Assembly: GCF_019355935.1 (NCBI RefSeq)
Contig: NZ_CP079925.1
Span: 1,116,001 to 1,180,000, forward strand
Direction: 5' to 3'
DNA from: Comamonas sp. Y33R10-2
Lineage (GTDB): Bacteria; Pseudomonadota; Gammaproteobacteria; Burkholderiales; Burkholderiaceae_C
Length of the DNA stretch: 64,000 nucleotides
The translations under genes and the position numbers were made by a program. This document shows positions 32,679 through 41,646 of this stretch, piece by piece. The notes below the pieces were generated by a model. The model was not told the DNA's origin. It saw nothing but the letters and a program-made list of their open reading frames with translations, and did no database searches. Within the stretch, counting starts at the first letter, position 1; every line of letters starts with the position of its first letter.

Positions 32679-34133
32679 ATGACGGCACGTTGCATCATGG
32701 TGCTGGGAACCAGCAGTGGCGCGGGCAAGAGCTGGGTGGCCACGGCGCTGTGCGCCTACTACCGCAGCCAAGGCCTGAAGGTGGCGCCATTCAAGGCGCA
32801 GAACATGAGCAACAACGCCCGCGTGGTTGCTACGCCTGACGGCAACTGGGGCGAGATTGGCACAGCCCAGTATTTGCAAGCCTTGGCCGCAGGTGCTGTG
32901 CCCGATGTGCGCATGAATCCGCTGCTGCTTAAACCTGAGGCCGATACGCGCAGTCAAGTGGTGCTGTTCGGGCAGGTGAGCGATGAGTTAAGCGCTATGC
33001 CCTGGCGCGGCCGCAGCCTGAAAGTGTGGCCGCTGATTGCACAGGCGCTTGATGAGTTGCGCGCCGAAAACGATGTAGTGGTAATTGAAGGCGCAGGCTC
33101 GCCTGCCGAGATCAATCTTCACAACAGCGATGTGGTCAACATGCGCGTGGCCAAACACTGCAATGCACATTGCTTGCTCGTGTCTGACATTGACCGCGGC
33201 GGCGCTTTTGCCCACCTATATGGCACTTGGGCGCTGCTGCCGCAAGATGAGCAAAAGCTGATCAAAGGCTTTGTGCTCAATAAGTTTAGGGGCGATGCAG
33301 CGCTGCTGGCGCCTGCGCCGCAGATGCTGCAAGACAAAACAGGCGTGCCCACCGTAGCCTGCATCCCCATGCAGTTTGCGCACGGCTTGCCTGAAGAAGA
33401 TGGCGTGTTTGATGACCGCGCCAGCCAAGGAGCTGGGCAGGCCATTCACACCACTATCGCCATCATTGCCTACCCGCGTATTAGTAACTTGGATGAATTT
33501 CATCCGCTGCTGCAATTGCCCGGCGTGCGCGTGGTTTGGGCGCGCAGCCCTGCACAGTTAGCCGATGCGCACTGGGTCGTCTTGCCCGGCAGCAAGGCGA
33601 CGGCCGCTGATCTGGCATGGATGCGAGCGCAAGGGCTGGATACGGCGGTAGTAGCCCATGCCCATGCTGGCAAGCGCGTGCTGGGCATTTGCGGCGGCCT
33701 GCAAATGCTGGGCGAGGCATTGATTGATCTGCATGGGGTGGATGGCAATGCGCCCGGCTTGGGGCTGCTGCCATTGGCCACCTTGTTTTCCCAAGACAAA
33801 ACTGTGCAGCCCACCACGCTGACCTTGCCAGCGCTGCAAGCGCCGTGGAGTGAGTTGACGCGTGTGCAGGTCAATGGCTATGAAATTCACCATGGCCAGA
33901 CCCAGTTGCGCGCTGACATGCAAGCTGGCGCAGAAAATCCTGCGCAAGAGATATTGCCCGGCATGCTGTGGCAGGGCGGCAACCCAGCGGTGCTTGGCAC
34001 TTATTTGCATGGATTATTTGAAAACGCGCAGGTGATTCAAGCCTTGTTTGGCCACGATGCACCACACTTAGATCAGGTGTTTGAGCGGTTGGCCAAGGGT
34101 GTTGAGCAGTGGTTTGACAAAGAATCGCTCTAA
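32679..34133 (+). CDS. cobQ: Cobyric acid synthase
   Basis: CobQ/CbiP amidates carboxylates b, d, e and g of adenosylcobyrinate a,c-diamide. The 484-residue length is typical. The N-terminal nucleotide site is GTSSGAGKSW with PFKAQNMSNNARV and EGAGSPAEINL. The C-terminal glutaminase has the Cys in GICGGLQMLG and a catalytic His in GTYLHGLF. It starts four bases after the DUF3037 stop, so the HipA/DUF3037 pair is within the transcript. A CCATGCGCGTGCATGG palindrome lies just past its stop. Confidence 0.95.
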   Translation: MTARCIMVLGTSSGAGKSWVATALCAYYRSQGLKVAPFKAQNMSNNARVVATPDGNWGEIGTAQYLQALAAGAVPDVRMNPLLLKPEADTRSQVVLFGQVSDELSAMPWRGRSLKVWPLIAQALDELRAENDVVVIEGAGSPAEINLHNSDVVNMRVAKHCNAHCLLVSDIDRGGAFAHLYGTWALLPQDEQKLIKGFVLNKFRGDAALLAPAPQMLQDKTGVPTVACIPMQFAHGLPEEDGVFDDRASQGAGQAIHTTIAIIAYPRISNLDEFHPLLQLPGVRVVWARSPAQLADAHWVVLPGSKATAADLAWMRAQGLDTAVVAHAHAGKRVLGICGGLQMLGEALIDLHGVDGNAPGLGLLPLATLFSQDKTVQPTTLTLPALQAPWSELTRVQVNGYEIHHGQTQLRADMQAGAENPAQEILPGMLWQGGNPAVLGTYLHGLFENAQVIQALFGHDAPHLDQVFERLAKGVEQWFDKESL

Positions 34134-34262
34134 TCCATGCGCGTGCATGGAGCTCGCTTGTGGTCCTTATCCTGCAAACCGATGTGAGCTAAGCCGATAA
34201 GCCGCAGCGCGGGTTGCGGTCAAGCTGTTAACGCTATTTACTATTTAGGAATGGAGTTGCAT

Positions 34263-34721
34263 ATGGCTTTTTTCAAGGTTCGTACACTTCAAATGGCTTT
34301 GGGGGCCACCGTTTTGTCGCTGGCCGGTTTGGCTAGTGCGCAGATGGAGCCCGTTAAACCTGCGACTGATTCAGCCGCCGCAGCCGTTCAAGCGGCTAAG
34401 CCGGAGATGAAAAAGCACCACAAGCATCATCACAAAGGCCACCACAAGCATCACCATAAAGGTCACCATAAGCATCATCACAAACATGGCGAAAACGCTG
34501 TTGAGAATCGCGATGTTAATAGCGATGCGCCAAAAGGCCAGATGGGTGACAGCCAGGGCCTGAACCAATACGAGCGCAATGCTTTTGCCCGCTGCAATGT
34601 GTTCAAAACAGATATAGATCGCCTTGCCTGTGCTGAGCGTGTCAAGGGCGGTGCCGTGAGTGGGTCGGTCAAGGATGGCGGTATTTTGCGCGAGACTGTC
34701 ATAGAGCAAGTCACTCGCTGA
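34263..34721 (+). CDS. Exported histidine-repeat protein, possible metal buffer
   Basis: Unrecognised exported protein of about 152 residues. A signal peptide (ending LASAQ) is followed by an Ala-rich stretch. A tract of about 25 residues then holds nothing but His, Lys and Gly, built on repeats of GHHKHHHK (24-bp units). The C-terminal 75 residues have a pair of Cys (ARCNVFKTDIDRLACAERV) of the kind seen in small periplasmic disulfide domains. GGAG eight bases before the ATG at 34263 favours that start over 34251. It sits between cobQ and cobT, so a role in cobalt, nickel or zinc buffering is attractive, but it has 120 bases of its own leader and may be separately controlled. Confidence 0.75.
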   Translation: MAFFKVRTLQMALGATVLSLAGLASAQMEPVKPATDSAAAAVQAAKPEMKKHHKHHHKGHHKHHHKGHHKHHHKHGENAVENRDVNSDAPKGQMGDSQGLNQYERNAFARCNVFKTDIDRLACAERVKGGAVSGSVKDGGILRETVIEQVTR

Positions 34722-34892
34722 TCGTGCTTCGCAGCATTATCACCAAGGCCCTTTGAGGCCTTTTTCAATGGTTTTTGGCTTGAATGCCTGTGCTTGTCTG
34801 CCACGCTGAGGCGAAAGCGCGATACTTGCGGACTCGAATAGTGCGCTTTTGCTTCCCGGTGGCAGAGGGCGCAAGACTTGGCTGTACCGGCA

Positions 34893-35996
34893 ATGACTGC
34901 ATGCATGAGTTCCGCTCAATTTTCTGACTCCTCTTTGTCCACTATTTGGTCCTGCCCGCAGGTGCCAGATCTTCACGATGCAGCGCTGACTACTCGGATT
35001 CAGCACAAGCTCGACTTCAAAACCAAGCCCCAAGGCTCGCTTGGCGTGCTGGAGCAGCAGGCGCTGCGCATTGCCAGCATTTTGGGTAACGAGTCGCCGC
35101 AGCTTTTGTACCCGCAGATGGTGGTTTTTGCGGCTGATCATGGCTTGGCTGCGCAAGGCGTTTCCGCCTATCCCGTCGATGTGACTTGGCAGATGGTGGA
35201 GAACTTTTTGGCCGGCGGCGCTGCCGTGAGCGTGCTCTCGCGCCAGAACGGGGTGGCGCTCAACGTGGTGGATTGCGGTGTGGCCCGTGACTTTGAGTCG
35301 CGTGAGCAAGAACCCAATCAACCTCGCCTGTGGCGCCGTAAAGTGGCTTACGGCACAGCCGATTGCAGCCAAGGCCCAGCCATGACTGAGCAGCAATGCG
35401 CCATGGCTTTGCGTAACGGCGCAGAGTTGGTGAAAAAGCTGCCTGGCAACGCGCTGTTGCTAGGCGAGATGGGCATTGCCAATACCTCCAGCGCATCGCT
35501 GCTGCTGGCGCGCTTGTGCGGCGAGCCCATTGAGGCCGTCACGGGCGTGGGTACAGGCCTCTCCAGCCAAGGGTTGGAGCGCAAGATTGCGGTGCTGAAA
35601 AAGGTGCTGGATTTCCATGCAGGTGTGAAAGAGCCGCTGGCCGTGCTGAGCGCTATGGGGGGGCTGGAAATTGCCACCATGACAGGCGCCGTGCTGCAGG
35701 CTGCTGCAGAGCGCCGCGTGATTGTGGTGGATGGCTTTATTACCACGGCTGCGGTGCTGATTGCCAGCCGGCTGCAGCCCCATGTGCTGCAGCGCTGTGT
35801 GTATTCTCATCGCTCTGGTGAGCCGGGACATGTCCGCATGTTGGCTCATTTACAGGCCCAGCCTTTGCTGGACTGGCAGCTGCGTTTGGGTGAGGGCTCG
35901 GGTGCTGCGCTGGCTTGGCCGCTGCTGCAATCGGCTTGCACCATACTCAATGAAATGGCCAGTTTTGAAGCAGCAGGCGTCAGCACCAAAAGCTGA
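34893..35996 (+). CDS. cobT: Nicotinate-nucleotide:dimethylbenzimidazole phosphoribosyltransferase
   Basis: CobT activates 5,6-dimethylbenzimidazole by transferring phosphoribose from nicotinate mononucleotide. The protein of about 367 residues has KTKPQGSLGVLEQQALRIA, FAADHGLAAQGVSAYP, EMGIANTSSASLL (catalytic Glu region), VTGVGTGLS and VVDGFITTAAVLIA, all diagnostic. ATGs at 34893 and 34905 are both possible; the earlier is given. It uses the product of bluB from the same operon. The next step, CobS, is not in the window. The gap after it holds an AT-rich repeat. Confidence 0.94.
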   Translation: MTACMSSAQFSDSSLSTIWSCPQVPDLHDAALTTRIQHKLDFKTKPQGSLGVLEQQALRIASILGNESPQLLYPQMVVFAADHGLAAQGVSAYPVDVTWQMVENFLAGGAAVSVLSRQNGVALNVVDCGVARDFESREQEPNQPRLWRRKVAYGTADCSQGPAMTEQQCAMALRNGAELVKKLPGNALLLGEMGIANTSSASLLLARLCGEPIEAVTGVGTGLSSQGLERKIAVLKKVLDFHAGVKEPLAVLSAMGGLEIATMTGAVLQAAAERRVIVVDGFITTAAVLIASRLQPHVLQRCVYSHRSGEPGHVRMLAHLQAQPLLDWQLRLGEGSGAALAWPLLQSACTILNEMASFEAAGVSTKS

Positions 35997-36004
35997 TTGC
36001 TCTG

Positions 36005-36056
36005 CTCTTGAAAAGATAGCTGTTAGTGCTTAATTTATATAGACTGCAGTTGCTTT
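36005..36056. repeat. AT-rich dispersed repeat, copy between cobT and nth
   Basis: An AT-rich segment reading GATAGCTGTTAGTGCTTAAT then TTATATAG, with TTAGC at the far end that reaches the nth stop. It shares the TAGCT and AGTGCTT words with the copies at 27772 and 46270. It separates convergent cobT and nth. Confidence 0.55.
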
Positions 36057-36711
36057 AGCTTTTTTTGCTGGCTGCGGGTGCAGGCGTCTTCGGAGAGAAG
36101 TCGCAGTAGGCGGATGCCACGCATTCCCAGCAGCGCGGCTTGCGCGCTTGGCAGACATAACGGCCTAGCAAAATCAGCCAGTGGTGAGAGTCCACGGCAT
36201 ATTCATCGGGTACGCGTTTGAGTAGCTGCTTTTCTACTTCCAGAGGGTTCTTGCCGGGAGCTAGGCCTGTGCGGTTGCTGACGCGAAAAATATGCGTATC
36301 CACTGCCATGGTGGGCTGGCCAAAGGCGACGTTGAGAACCACATTGGCCGTTTTGCGGCCTACGCCGGGCAGGGCTTCGAGTGCTTCGCGGTTATCGGGC
36401 ACTTTGCTGCCATGCAGCTCGACCAGCATGCGGCAAGTTTCCATCAAATGCTTGGCTTTGCTGCGATACAGACCAATGGTCTTGATATAGCTTTCAAGCC
36501 CTTCAAGACCTAAATCCAGAATGGCTTGCGGTGTGTTGGCAACGGGAAAGAGCTTGCGCGTGGCCTTATTCACTCCCACATCGGTGGCTTGTGCGGATAG
36601 CAGCACGGCAGTTAGCAGTTCAAACACCGTGGTGTATTCCAGCTCGGTTTGCGGCGTGGGGTTGGCCGCTTTGAGCACGGCAAAAAACGGCTCGATATCG
36701 CTTTTCTTCAT
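36055..36711 (-). CDS. nth: Endonuclease III
   Basis: DNA glycosylase/AP lyase of base-excision repair, acting on oxidised pyrimidines. The 218-residue protein has the helix-hairpin-helix LPGVGRKTANVVLNVAFG with catalytic Lys, the catalytic Asp in AVDTHIFRVSNR, and a C-terminal [4Fe-4S] motif C-x6-C-x2-C-x5-C (CQARKPRCWECVASAYC). The motifs are complete. It is convergent with cobT and about 90 bases downstream of the TpsB gene region. Confidence 0.96.
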   Translation of the reverse strand: MKKSDIEPFFAVLKAANPTPQTELEYTTVFELLTAVLLSAQATDVGVNKATRKLFPVANTPQAILDLGLEGLESYIKTIGLYRSKAKHLMETCRMLVELHGSKVPDNREALEALPGVGRKTANVVLNVAFGQPTMAVDTHIFRVSNRTGLAPGKNPLEVEKQLLKRVPDEYAVDSHHWLILLGRYVCQARKPRCWECVASAYCDFSPKTPAPAASKKS

Positions 36712-36799
36712 GGCGCTATTGTGGCTTGTCGCTGGAGAGTGAGGAAAAAGAAAAGCCGCTGTTCTGAGCAGCGGCTTGGGCTTAAAAATGGTCTAAGGT

Positions 36800-38509
36800 C
36801 TATGGCTCAAGGTTGTAGCTCAGCACCAAGCTGTAACGCAGTTCCCGGTTGGGGTTGTTGATGGAGCTGTCGCCCAGCGGCTTGCTCATTGCCACATCCA
36901 GCGCGTAGTAGCGATTATCAGACAGGCGCAGGCCCAGACTGGCGGAGCGCAGCGTATTGCCGCTGGCGCCTGTGGTTTGCTGGTGCGTGCGTGCCCACTC
37001 ATAAAGCAAGTAGGGCTCGGCAGATTTGACCCAAGCGAGGTTGACTGGGAATTGGTAGTTCAACTCGGCACTTGTGCCTAAGCCAGAATCACCAGCAAAC
37101 TCACCAGCCTGATAGCCACGGCCAAAGCGGGTCGAGCCAAAGGAAATTCTTTCAGGAATAGGAAGAATGTCGCCACTGTACTGGCCGCCAATCGCAAAAG
37201 CTGCGCCCAGCTTGTTTGCGAAACGGTGGCGTTGGGTGTAATCAGCGTTTAGACGGGTGAAGTTGAGCTTGGCCTCTGTGGGGAGAGGATAAAGATCATT
37301 CGCCACGCGCAGGCTGGTGTTTTGACGCGCTCCCATGCCGTCAAGACCATGGGCCAAAAGCACAGAGGCTGAACGTGTGCTATTGCTGCTAAAAGAGGCC
37401 CAAGCCATTTGGGCGTAAAGCGTGCGGACTTGATCTTCGCGCAGAAAAGAGGCTTCTGCATCCGCCAGTTCGCGGCTGTAGTTGATGGCGTAAAGGCCTG
37501 CGGTTGTGGACAGTTGTGTGGCGCTGCTCAGTATCCAAGGGTGGCTAATGTTGAAATCCAGTTTGCGCTGGCGCGTCAAATCATTAATCCCCGGAATGCG
37601 CGTTGCAGGCGGATTGAGGCTGCGGTAGTCCGAGTAGCTCACACGGGCCTGCGTGCCTTCAGGCGTGAGTTGCTGGGTGAAGCCCACGCTGGCAAAGCGC
37701 TCCTTTTCAGGGTTTTGCAGCAGGGCTGAGGCTTGCAACTGGCTGCCAGCCCACAGCGGGTCGTTGAGGGTGATGGAGGCAATCATGCGCGGGGTAGGCT
37801 TGCGCGCTTCACCGCTGATACTTAGCAAAACCGGCTTGTGCTTGGACTTGATCAGTAGCGGTACACCACCATCGGTTGTGGTGGGCAGGCTGGCCGATGC
37901 AGTGATCTGAACACCGGGCAGGCGTGCCATCAGCTGGGTTTGACGCTGAAAAGTTTGCGTAGTTAGCGGGCGCTCATTGAGTAAAGGCTGGGCTAGCTCG
38001 CGAATATCGTCTTCAGAGCGGCCAAAGTTGCCCTCTAGATTGAGGCTCTTTACATGGCCTTCTACGACCATGACTTGCACAGCCCCGTTGGCGAAGTTTT
38101 GAGGCGGCAGATAGGCAAAGGACAGCGCATAGCCGTGGCGCTGATACAACTCGCTGATTTTGAGTGTGGCGGCATTTAGCTCGCCCAAAGTGTGCGTGCC
38201 GTTGATAAAGGGCGTGAACAGCGCGCTAATTTCCTCAAAAGGAATGGCCGTACTGCCTTGTACGTTCACACCGCGCACTGCAACTTGTTGGCTGGCGATG
38301 TCTTGAGGGCTAGGCTGAGGTCGGTCAATTTGCAGCTGCACAGGCGCTTGCGGGGCCTGTAGCTGCCTTGCTGCATCCTGGGGTAGGCTGTTAAGTGGGT
38401 TGCCAGCCTGCTGGGCGGAGGCCGTTGATGCCCATGAGGCGATACCCATGAGGGCCAGAGTCGAAAGCCATGCGCCTGTGCGGTGCTGTTTTTGCTCTTT
38501 AAAGTACAA
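36800..38509 (-). CDS. TpsB-type two-partner secretion transporter (ShlB/FhaC family)
   Basis: Outer-membrane transporter of 569 residues that would export a TpsA haemolysin or adhesin. It has a signal peptide (ending ASTASAQ), POTRA-like domains at about residues 75-230 (VAVRGVNVQGSTAIPFEEIS and GNFGRSEDDIRELAQPLL), then a beta-barrel with the conserved FGRGYQAGEFAGDSG and a C-terminal strand SLVLSYNLEP. It starts with TTG at 38509, supported by GGAG six bases before it. No TpsA gene is in the window, so its substrate is encoded elsewhere or this is an orphan. Confidence 0.9.
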   Translation of the reverse strand: MYFKEQKQHRTGAWLSTLALMGIASWASTASAQQAGNPLNSLPQDAARQLQAPQAPVQLQIDRPQPSPQDIASQQVAVRGVNVQGSTAIPFEEISALFTPFINGTHTLGELNAATLKISELYQRHGYALSFAYLPPQNFANGAVQVMVVEGHVKSLNLEGNFGRSEDDIRELAQPLLNERPLTTQTFQRQTQLMARLPGVQITASASLPTTTDGGVPLLIKSKHKPVLLSISGEARKPTPRMIASITLNDPLWAGSQLQASALLQNPEKERFASVGFTQQLTPEGTQARVSYSDYRSLNPPATRIPGINDLTRQRKLDFNISHPWILSSATQLSTTAGLYAINYSRELADAEASFLREDQVRTLYAQMAWASFSSNSTRSASVLLAHGLDGMGARQNTSLRVANDLYPLPTEAKLNFTRLNADYTQRHRFANKLGAAFAIGGQYSGDILPIPERISFGSTRFGRGYQAGEFAGDSGLGTSAELNYQFPVNLAWVKSAEPYLLYEWARTHQQTTGASGNTLRSASLGLRLSDNRYYALDVAMSKPLGDSSINNPNRELRYSLVLSYNLEP

Positions 38510-38786
38510 AAGTTGCTCCAGTTTTGTTCTACGTCATATTGTTTCTCGTATCCCTAAAATTGGGTACTAACATGTCGTAAAAAAGCTCACTATTAGCGTA
38601 ATTTTGTTGATTTGAGGTTTTGCCAAACCTTTTTGAGCGCATATCAAGTGATTTCTGATTTTGAAAAATCACAGTTTCTTGGCCTTGTGAATACGCTCGC
38701 TTATGTATCTCGCGTTAATGAGGAGTTCGCTGACACATGATGGTCTGGAATACGGCAGCGAGAGCGACAGGCAGTACGGTTTTGAA

Positions 38787-38824
38787 TAAAAAAATGCCGC
38801 TCACTATGAATAAGTGAGCGGCAT
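38787..38824 (-). terminator. Terminator after the SWIB-domain gene
   Basis: On the minus strand ATGCCGCTCAC and GTGAGCGGCAT form an 11-base-pair stem followed by TTTTTTT. It lies 45 bases past the SWIB stop codon. The remaining AT-rich sequence to 38509 would hold the promoter of the TpsB gene. Confidence 0.9.
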
Positions 38825-38868
38825 GACTGGTTGTGACCAGTTTTTGAGAGTCAGAGCAAGACGAAAGC

Positions 38869-39177
38869 TTACTTGACGTGCTTGCCAATCAGGCCAGCCA
38901 TCTCGAACATGGAGACTTGGGGCTTGCCGAAGACTTCCTTAAGCTTAGCGTCTGCATTGATCATGCGCTTGTTAGCAGCATCTTGCAGGTTGTTGGCCTT
39001 GATGTAGACCCACAGCTTGCTGATGATTTCAGTGCGTGGCAGGGGATCCTTACCAACCACGGCAGCCAGAGCAGCGCTGGGTGTCAGAGGTTTCATGAAG
39101 GCAGCGTTGGGAGTGCGCTTCTTAGCGGCAGGAGCGGCTGCGGGTGTTGCAGCGGTTGCCTTCTTTGCAGTTGCCAT
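38869..39177 (-). CDS. SWIB/MDM2-domain protein
   Basis: Small 102-residue protein with an Ala/Lys-rich basic N-terminus (about 25 residues, histone-H1-like) and a SWIB/MDM2 domain (FMKPLTPSAALAAVVGKDPL, SKLWVYIKANNLQDAANKRM, VSMFEMAGLIGKHVK). Free-standing SWIB proteins like this occur in beta- and gammaproteobacteria and chlamydiae. A nucleoid-associated role is suspected but not proven. It has its own terminator. Confidence 0.92.
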   Translation of the reverse strand: MATAKKATAATPAAAPAAKKRTPNAAFMKPLTPSAALAAVVGKDPLPRTEIISKLWVYIKANNLQDAANKRMINADAKLKEVFGKPQVSMFEMAGLIGKHVK

Positions 39178-40109
39178 GTTGCTTATTTCCTAATTGGTAG
39201 TGGACTTTTCACCAGCGAAAAACAGCTGCAATCCACTGGTTGAGATAGATGCTAATAGCAAAAAATCGCTCTTCCAAGCTAGTCGAGTGTTTTTTGCTTT
39301 GATTTGTTGCAGAGAAGCCCTTTCGAGCCTGTTTTTGTGGGTTTTCCCTCGGGAGTGTTGTGAAAAAGTTGCTCTCTAGGTCGCGCATTGGAGTCCGTGC
39401 TCCGGCTTGTAAGCCTTCAGAGATGTGTGTGTTTCGACTTTTTGAGCAAGCAAGTTGCAGGTCGTTGATAGAGGCAATCGTGTGAGGCTGGCAGCTATCT
39501 AGAGAAAGCGGGTCGATTCAGGTTTATGTAACAGCGATGCCTCAAACACAATTAGTGAATGCGGAACATGGTTATGGCGATTCTGAAACAATTGCTTTCA
39601 ACCACTATGCTAAATTCTGGATTGAAGTCATTTGTTTGATGGTGTTGTAGGAGATCTTCCATTAACACGGACTTCATATGCAAGGTTATGCGTAAAGAAC
39701 ACCGGCCAGAAGCTGGAGGCTCCGCCTTGCTAATGTGAAAGGACCATCTCCAAATGCGCTGTGCCTAGCCCTTAGTAGCTTCACAGCCTGTCTTCGTCAT
39801 GCTTGATTGAGGATCGCTGGCACGGGTGTGCCTGTCTTCAAGTAGCAGAAGTTCATTCTTCGGTAATTATTTGAAAAAATAATGAGTGGCGATGAGAGGC
39901 AGCTAATGCATGTGAATGCGCGAGCTTCAGGTCTCCGTGCGAGAGCCTGAATTGCAGGCGGTGCCGATGTTGCGCCGCTGGCGGTAAATACCAATTAACA
40001 AGGCTTCTGCCGGAACGACGAATGTATGTTCCTGCCGATGTAACTCGTCAGTCTGCTGACGAGGCAGGCATCCTTTTGTCCGCTTGAAGCCGACCTAGAG
40101 GGAAAGACA
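39178..40109. other. Long gene-free region upstream of the lap operon
   Basis: About 930 bases with no credible gene on either strand and lower GC than the flanks. It holds several small hairpins, for example TTCAGG-tctc/gag-CCTGAA at about 39927-39952, and divergent promoters for the SWIB gene and lapE must lie here. I found no riboswitch I could name. The length suggests a complex control region or a small RNA. Confidence 0.6.
40031..40069 (+). promoter_or_regulatory. Nested hairpin in the lapE leader
   Basis: CCTGCC and GGCAGG enclose CTCGTCAG-tctg-CTGACGAG, a long stem followed by CATCCTTTTG. It ends 40 bases before the lapE start and resembles an attenuator or leader terminator. Confidence 0.6.
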
Positions 40110-41561
40110 ATGAAATTGAATCAAATCGCTCAAATTTTGGCTGCAGTGGGCATGGTGTCCTGGACTGCAGCTGGCATGGCGCAGACCACTTTGAATGCTC
40201 AGCAGGCCAATGAACAGGGCACTGCGCTGCAAAAAGTGGTGGAGCAGGTGTTGATGACACACCCTGAGGTGCAGGCTCGCTTTCACGACTTGAACTCTTC
40301 GATGGAGGGTCAGAACGTGGCCCGTGGTGGCTGGCGCCCTCAAGTGACCGCACAAGGCTGGCTGGGGCGCGAGTGGCGCAGCCACATTCAAGATTCGCCA
40401 TCGCAGGACTGGAATCGCCCGGGTTGGAATCTGCAATTGCGCCAGCTGATTTTTGATGGTTTCACCACCAGCAGCAACATTCGCCAACTGGGTTTTGAGA
40501 AGCTCGCAAAATTCTATGACTTACGCGCAACGACAGAGAGCCTAGCCAACGATGCCGTCGCAGCTTACTTGGATGTGCAGCGTTACCGTGAGATGGAAAA
40601 GCTGGCGCGTGAGAACTTTAGTACTCACCAAACAACACTTGGCCAATTGCGTGATCGCCAGCAATCAGGCGTGGGTCGCGGTGTGGATATGGAGCAGGCC
40701 AGCGGCCGTTTATCTCTGGCGCAGAGCAATCTGATGACCGAGAGCAACAACCTCAACGACGTGATGCAGCGCTATCGCCGTGTGGTGGGTGAGTACCCAG
40801 CCGCGACGCTGGACCCTGTGCCTGATGTGTCTGGCAAGTTGCCCGTAGCCGGTGCGTCCAAGGATTTTGGTGACTCCTTGCGCGCCAGCCCATTGCTGCT
40901 GTCTAAGCAGGCGTTGGTGCATGCGGCTGAAGCGGGCCAAAAGTCCGCCAAGGGTGCGCATAGCCCAAAGCTGGAATTGCTCGCATCCACTGGCCGCGAT
41001 CGCGATCAGATGTCTCAAGCTTATTGGGATGTCCAGAGCTCACGTGTCCAGCTGATGCTGACCTACAACCTTTATCGCGGTGGCGCGGATGAGGCACGTT
41101 TGCGTCAGACCATTGCACAGGGCTATGCCGCGCAGGACGTGCGTGACTACACCTGCCGTAATTTGCAGCAGGAGCTGTCCATCAGCTGGAACAATATGGC
41201 GCGCATGCGTCAGCAAATGCCTTTCTTGCAAGAGCATGTACTGTCCACATCTAAGGTGCGTGTGGCGTATCAGCAGCAGTTCAAGATTGGTCAGCGCTCT
41301 TTGCTGGACGTGCTGAACACTGAAAACGAGTTGTTCGATGCTCAGCGTGCAATGGTCAATGCGCAGTACGACATGAAGAAGGCAGAGTACCAGTGGCTGA
41401 CTTTGTCCAGCCAGATTTTGCCTGTGCTGGGCCTGGCTCAACCGCATGACGCGAGCCGCCCTGAAGAGCAGCAAGCGCTGACCTTGCCTGAGGATTTGCT
41501 GCGCAGCTGCAAGTCTTCGGTGCCTGATACCAGCAACCTGACTCCTGTGGCAGTTAAGTAA
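40110..41561 (+). CDS. lapE: TolC-like outer-membrane channel of the Lap secretion system
   Basis: Outer-membrane efflux protein, 483 residues, forming the exit channel of the type I secretion system for LapA. It has a signal peptide (ending AAGMAQ) and the TolC two-repeat pattern, with LIFDGFTTSSNIRQL and LTYNLYRGGADEARLRQTIA at matching positions in the two halves. FKIGQRSLLDVLNTENELFDAQRA lies in the second helical hairpin. GAGGGAAAG is a good ribosome binding site. It starts the lap cluster and is separated from the next gene by a large hairpin. Confidence 0.92.
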   Translation: MKLNQIAQILAAVGMVSWTAAGMAQTTLNAQQANEQGTALQKVVEQVLMTHPEVQARFHDLNSSMEGQNVARGGWRPQVTAQGWLGREWRSHIQDSPSQDWNRPGWNLQLRQLIFDGFTTSSNIRQLGFEKLAKFYDLRATTESLANDAVAAYLDVQRYREMEKLARENFSTHQTTLGQLRDRQQSGVGRGVDMEQASGRLSLAQSNLMTESNNLNDVMQRYRRVVGEYPAATLDPVPDVSGKLPVAGASKDFGDSLRASPLLLSKQALVHAAEAGQKSAKGAHSPKLELLASTGRDRDQMSQAYWDVQSSRVQLMLTYNLYRGGADEARLRQTIAQGYAAQDVRDYTCRNLQQELSISWNNMARMRQQMPFLQEHVLSTSKVRVAYQQQFKIGQRSLLDVLNTENELFDAQRAMVNAQYDMKKAEYQWLTLSSQILPVLGLAQPHDASRPEEQQALTLPEDLLRSCKSSVPDTSNLTPVAVK

Positions 41562-41565
41562 AACA

Positions 41566-41636
41566 GGGTGCCTGGCGCGCACATGCCCCATGTGCCTTAT
41601 GTGCTCTGTGTGCTTTGTGCGCCTCGGGCACCCTTT
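41566..41636 (+). terminator. Large hairpin after lapE with TGTGC words
   Basis: GGGTGCC-t-GGCGC pairs with GCGCC-tc-GGGCACCC and is followed by TTTG, so it looks like a partial terminator. The loop is made of repeated words (ATGTGCC, ATGTGCTC, TGTGTGC, TTGTGCG). It could lower transcription of the downstream exporter genes relative to lapE. Confidence 0.65.
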
Positions 41637-41646
41637 GTAGAAGTTG

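Noticed and set aside
39797..39994. 65-residue minus-strand frame in the gap before lapE
   Set aside because: No family resemblance, no ribosome binding site and atypical composition.
39178..40109. c-di-GMP riboswitch ahead of lapE
   Set aside because: I looked for the conserved core of class I and II aptamers and could not find it, so only unnamed hairpins are reported.
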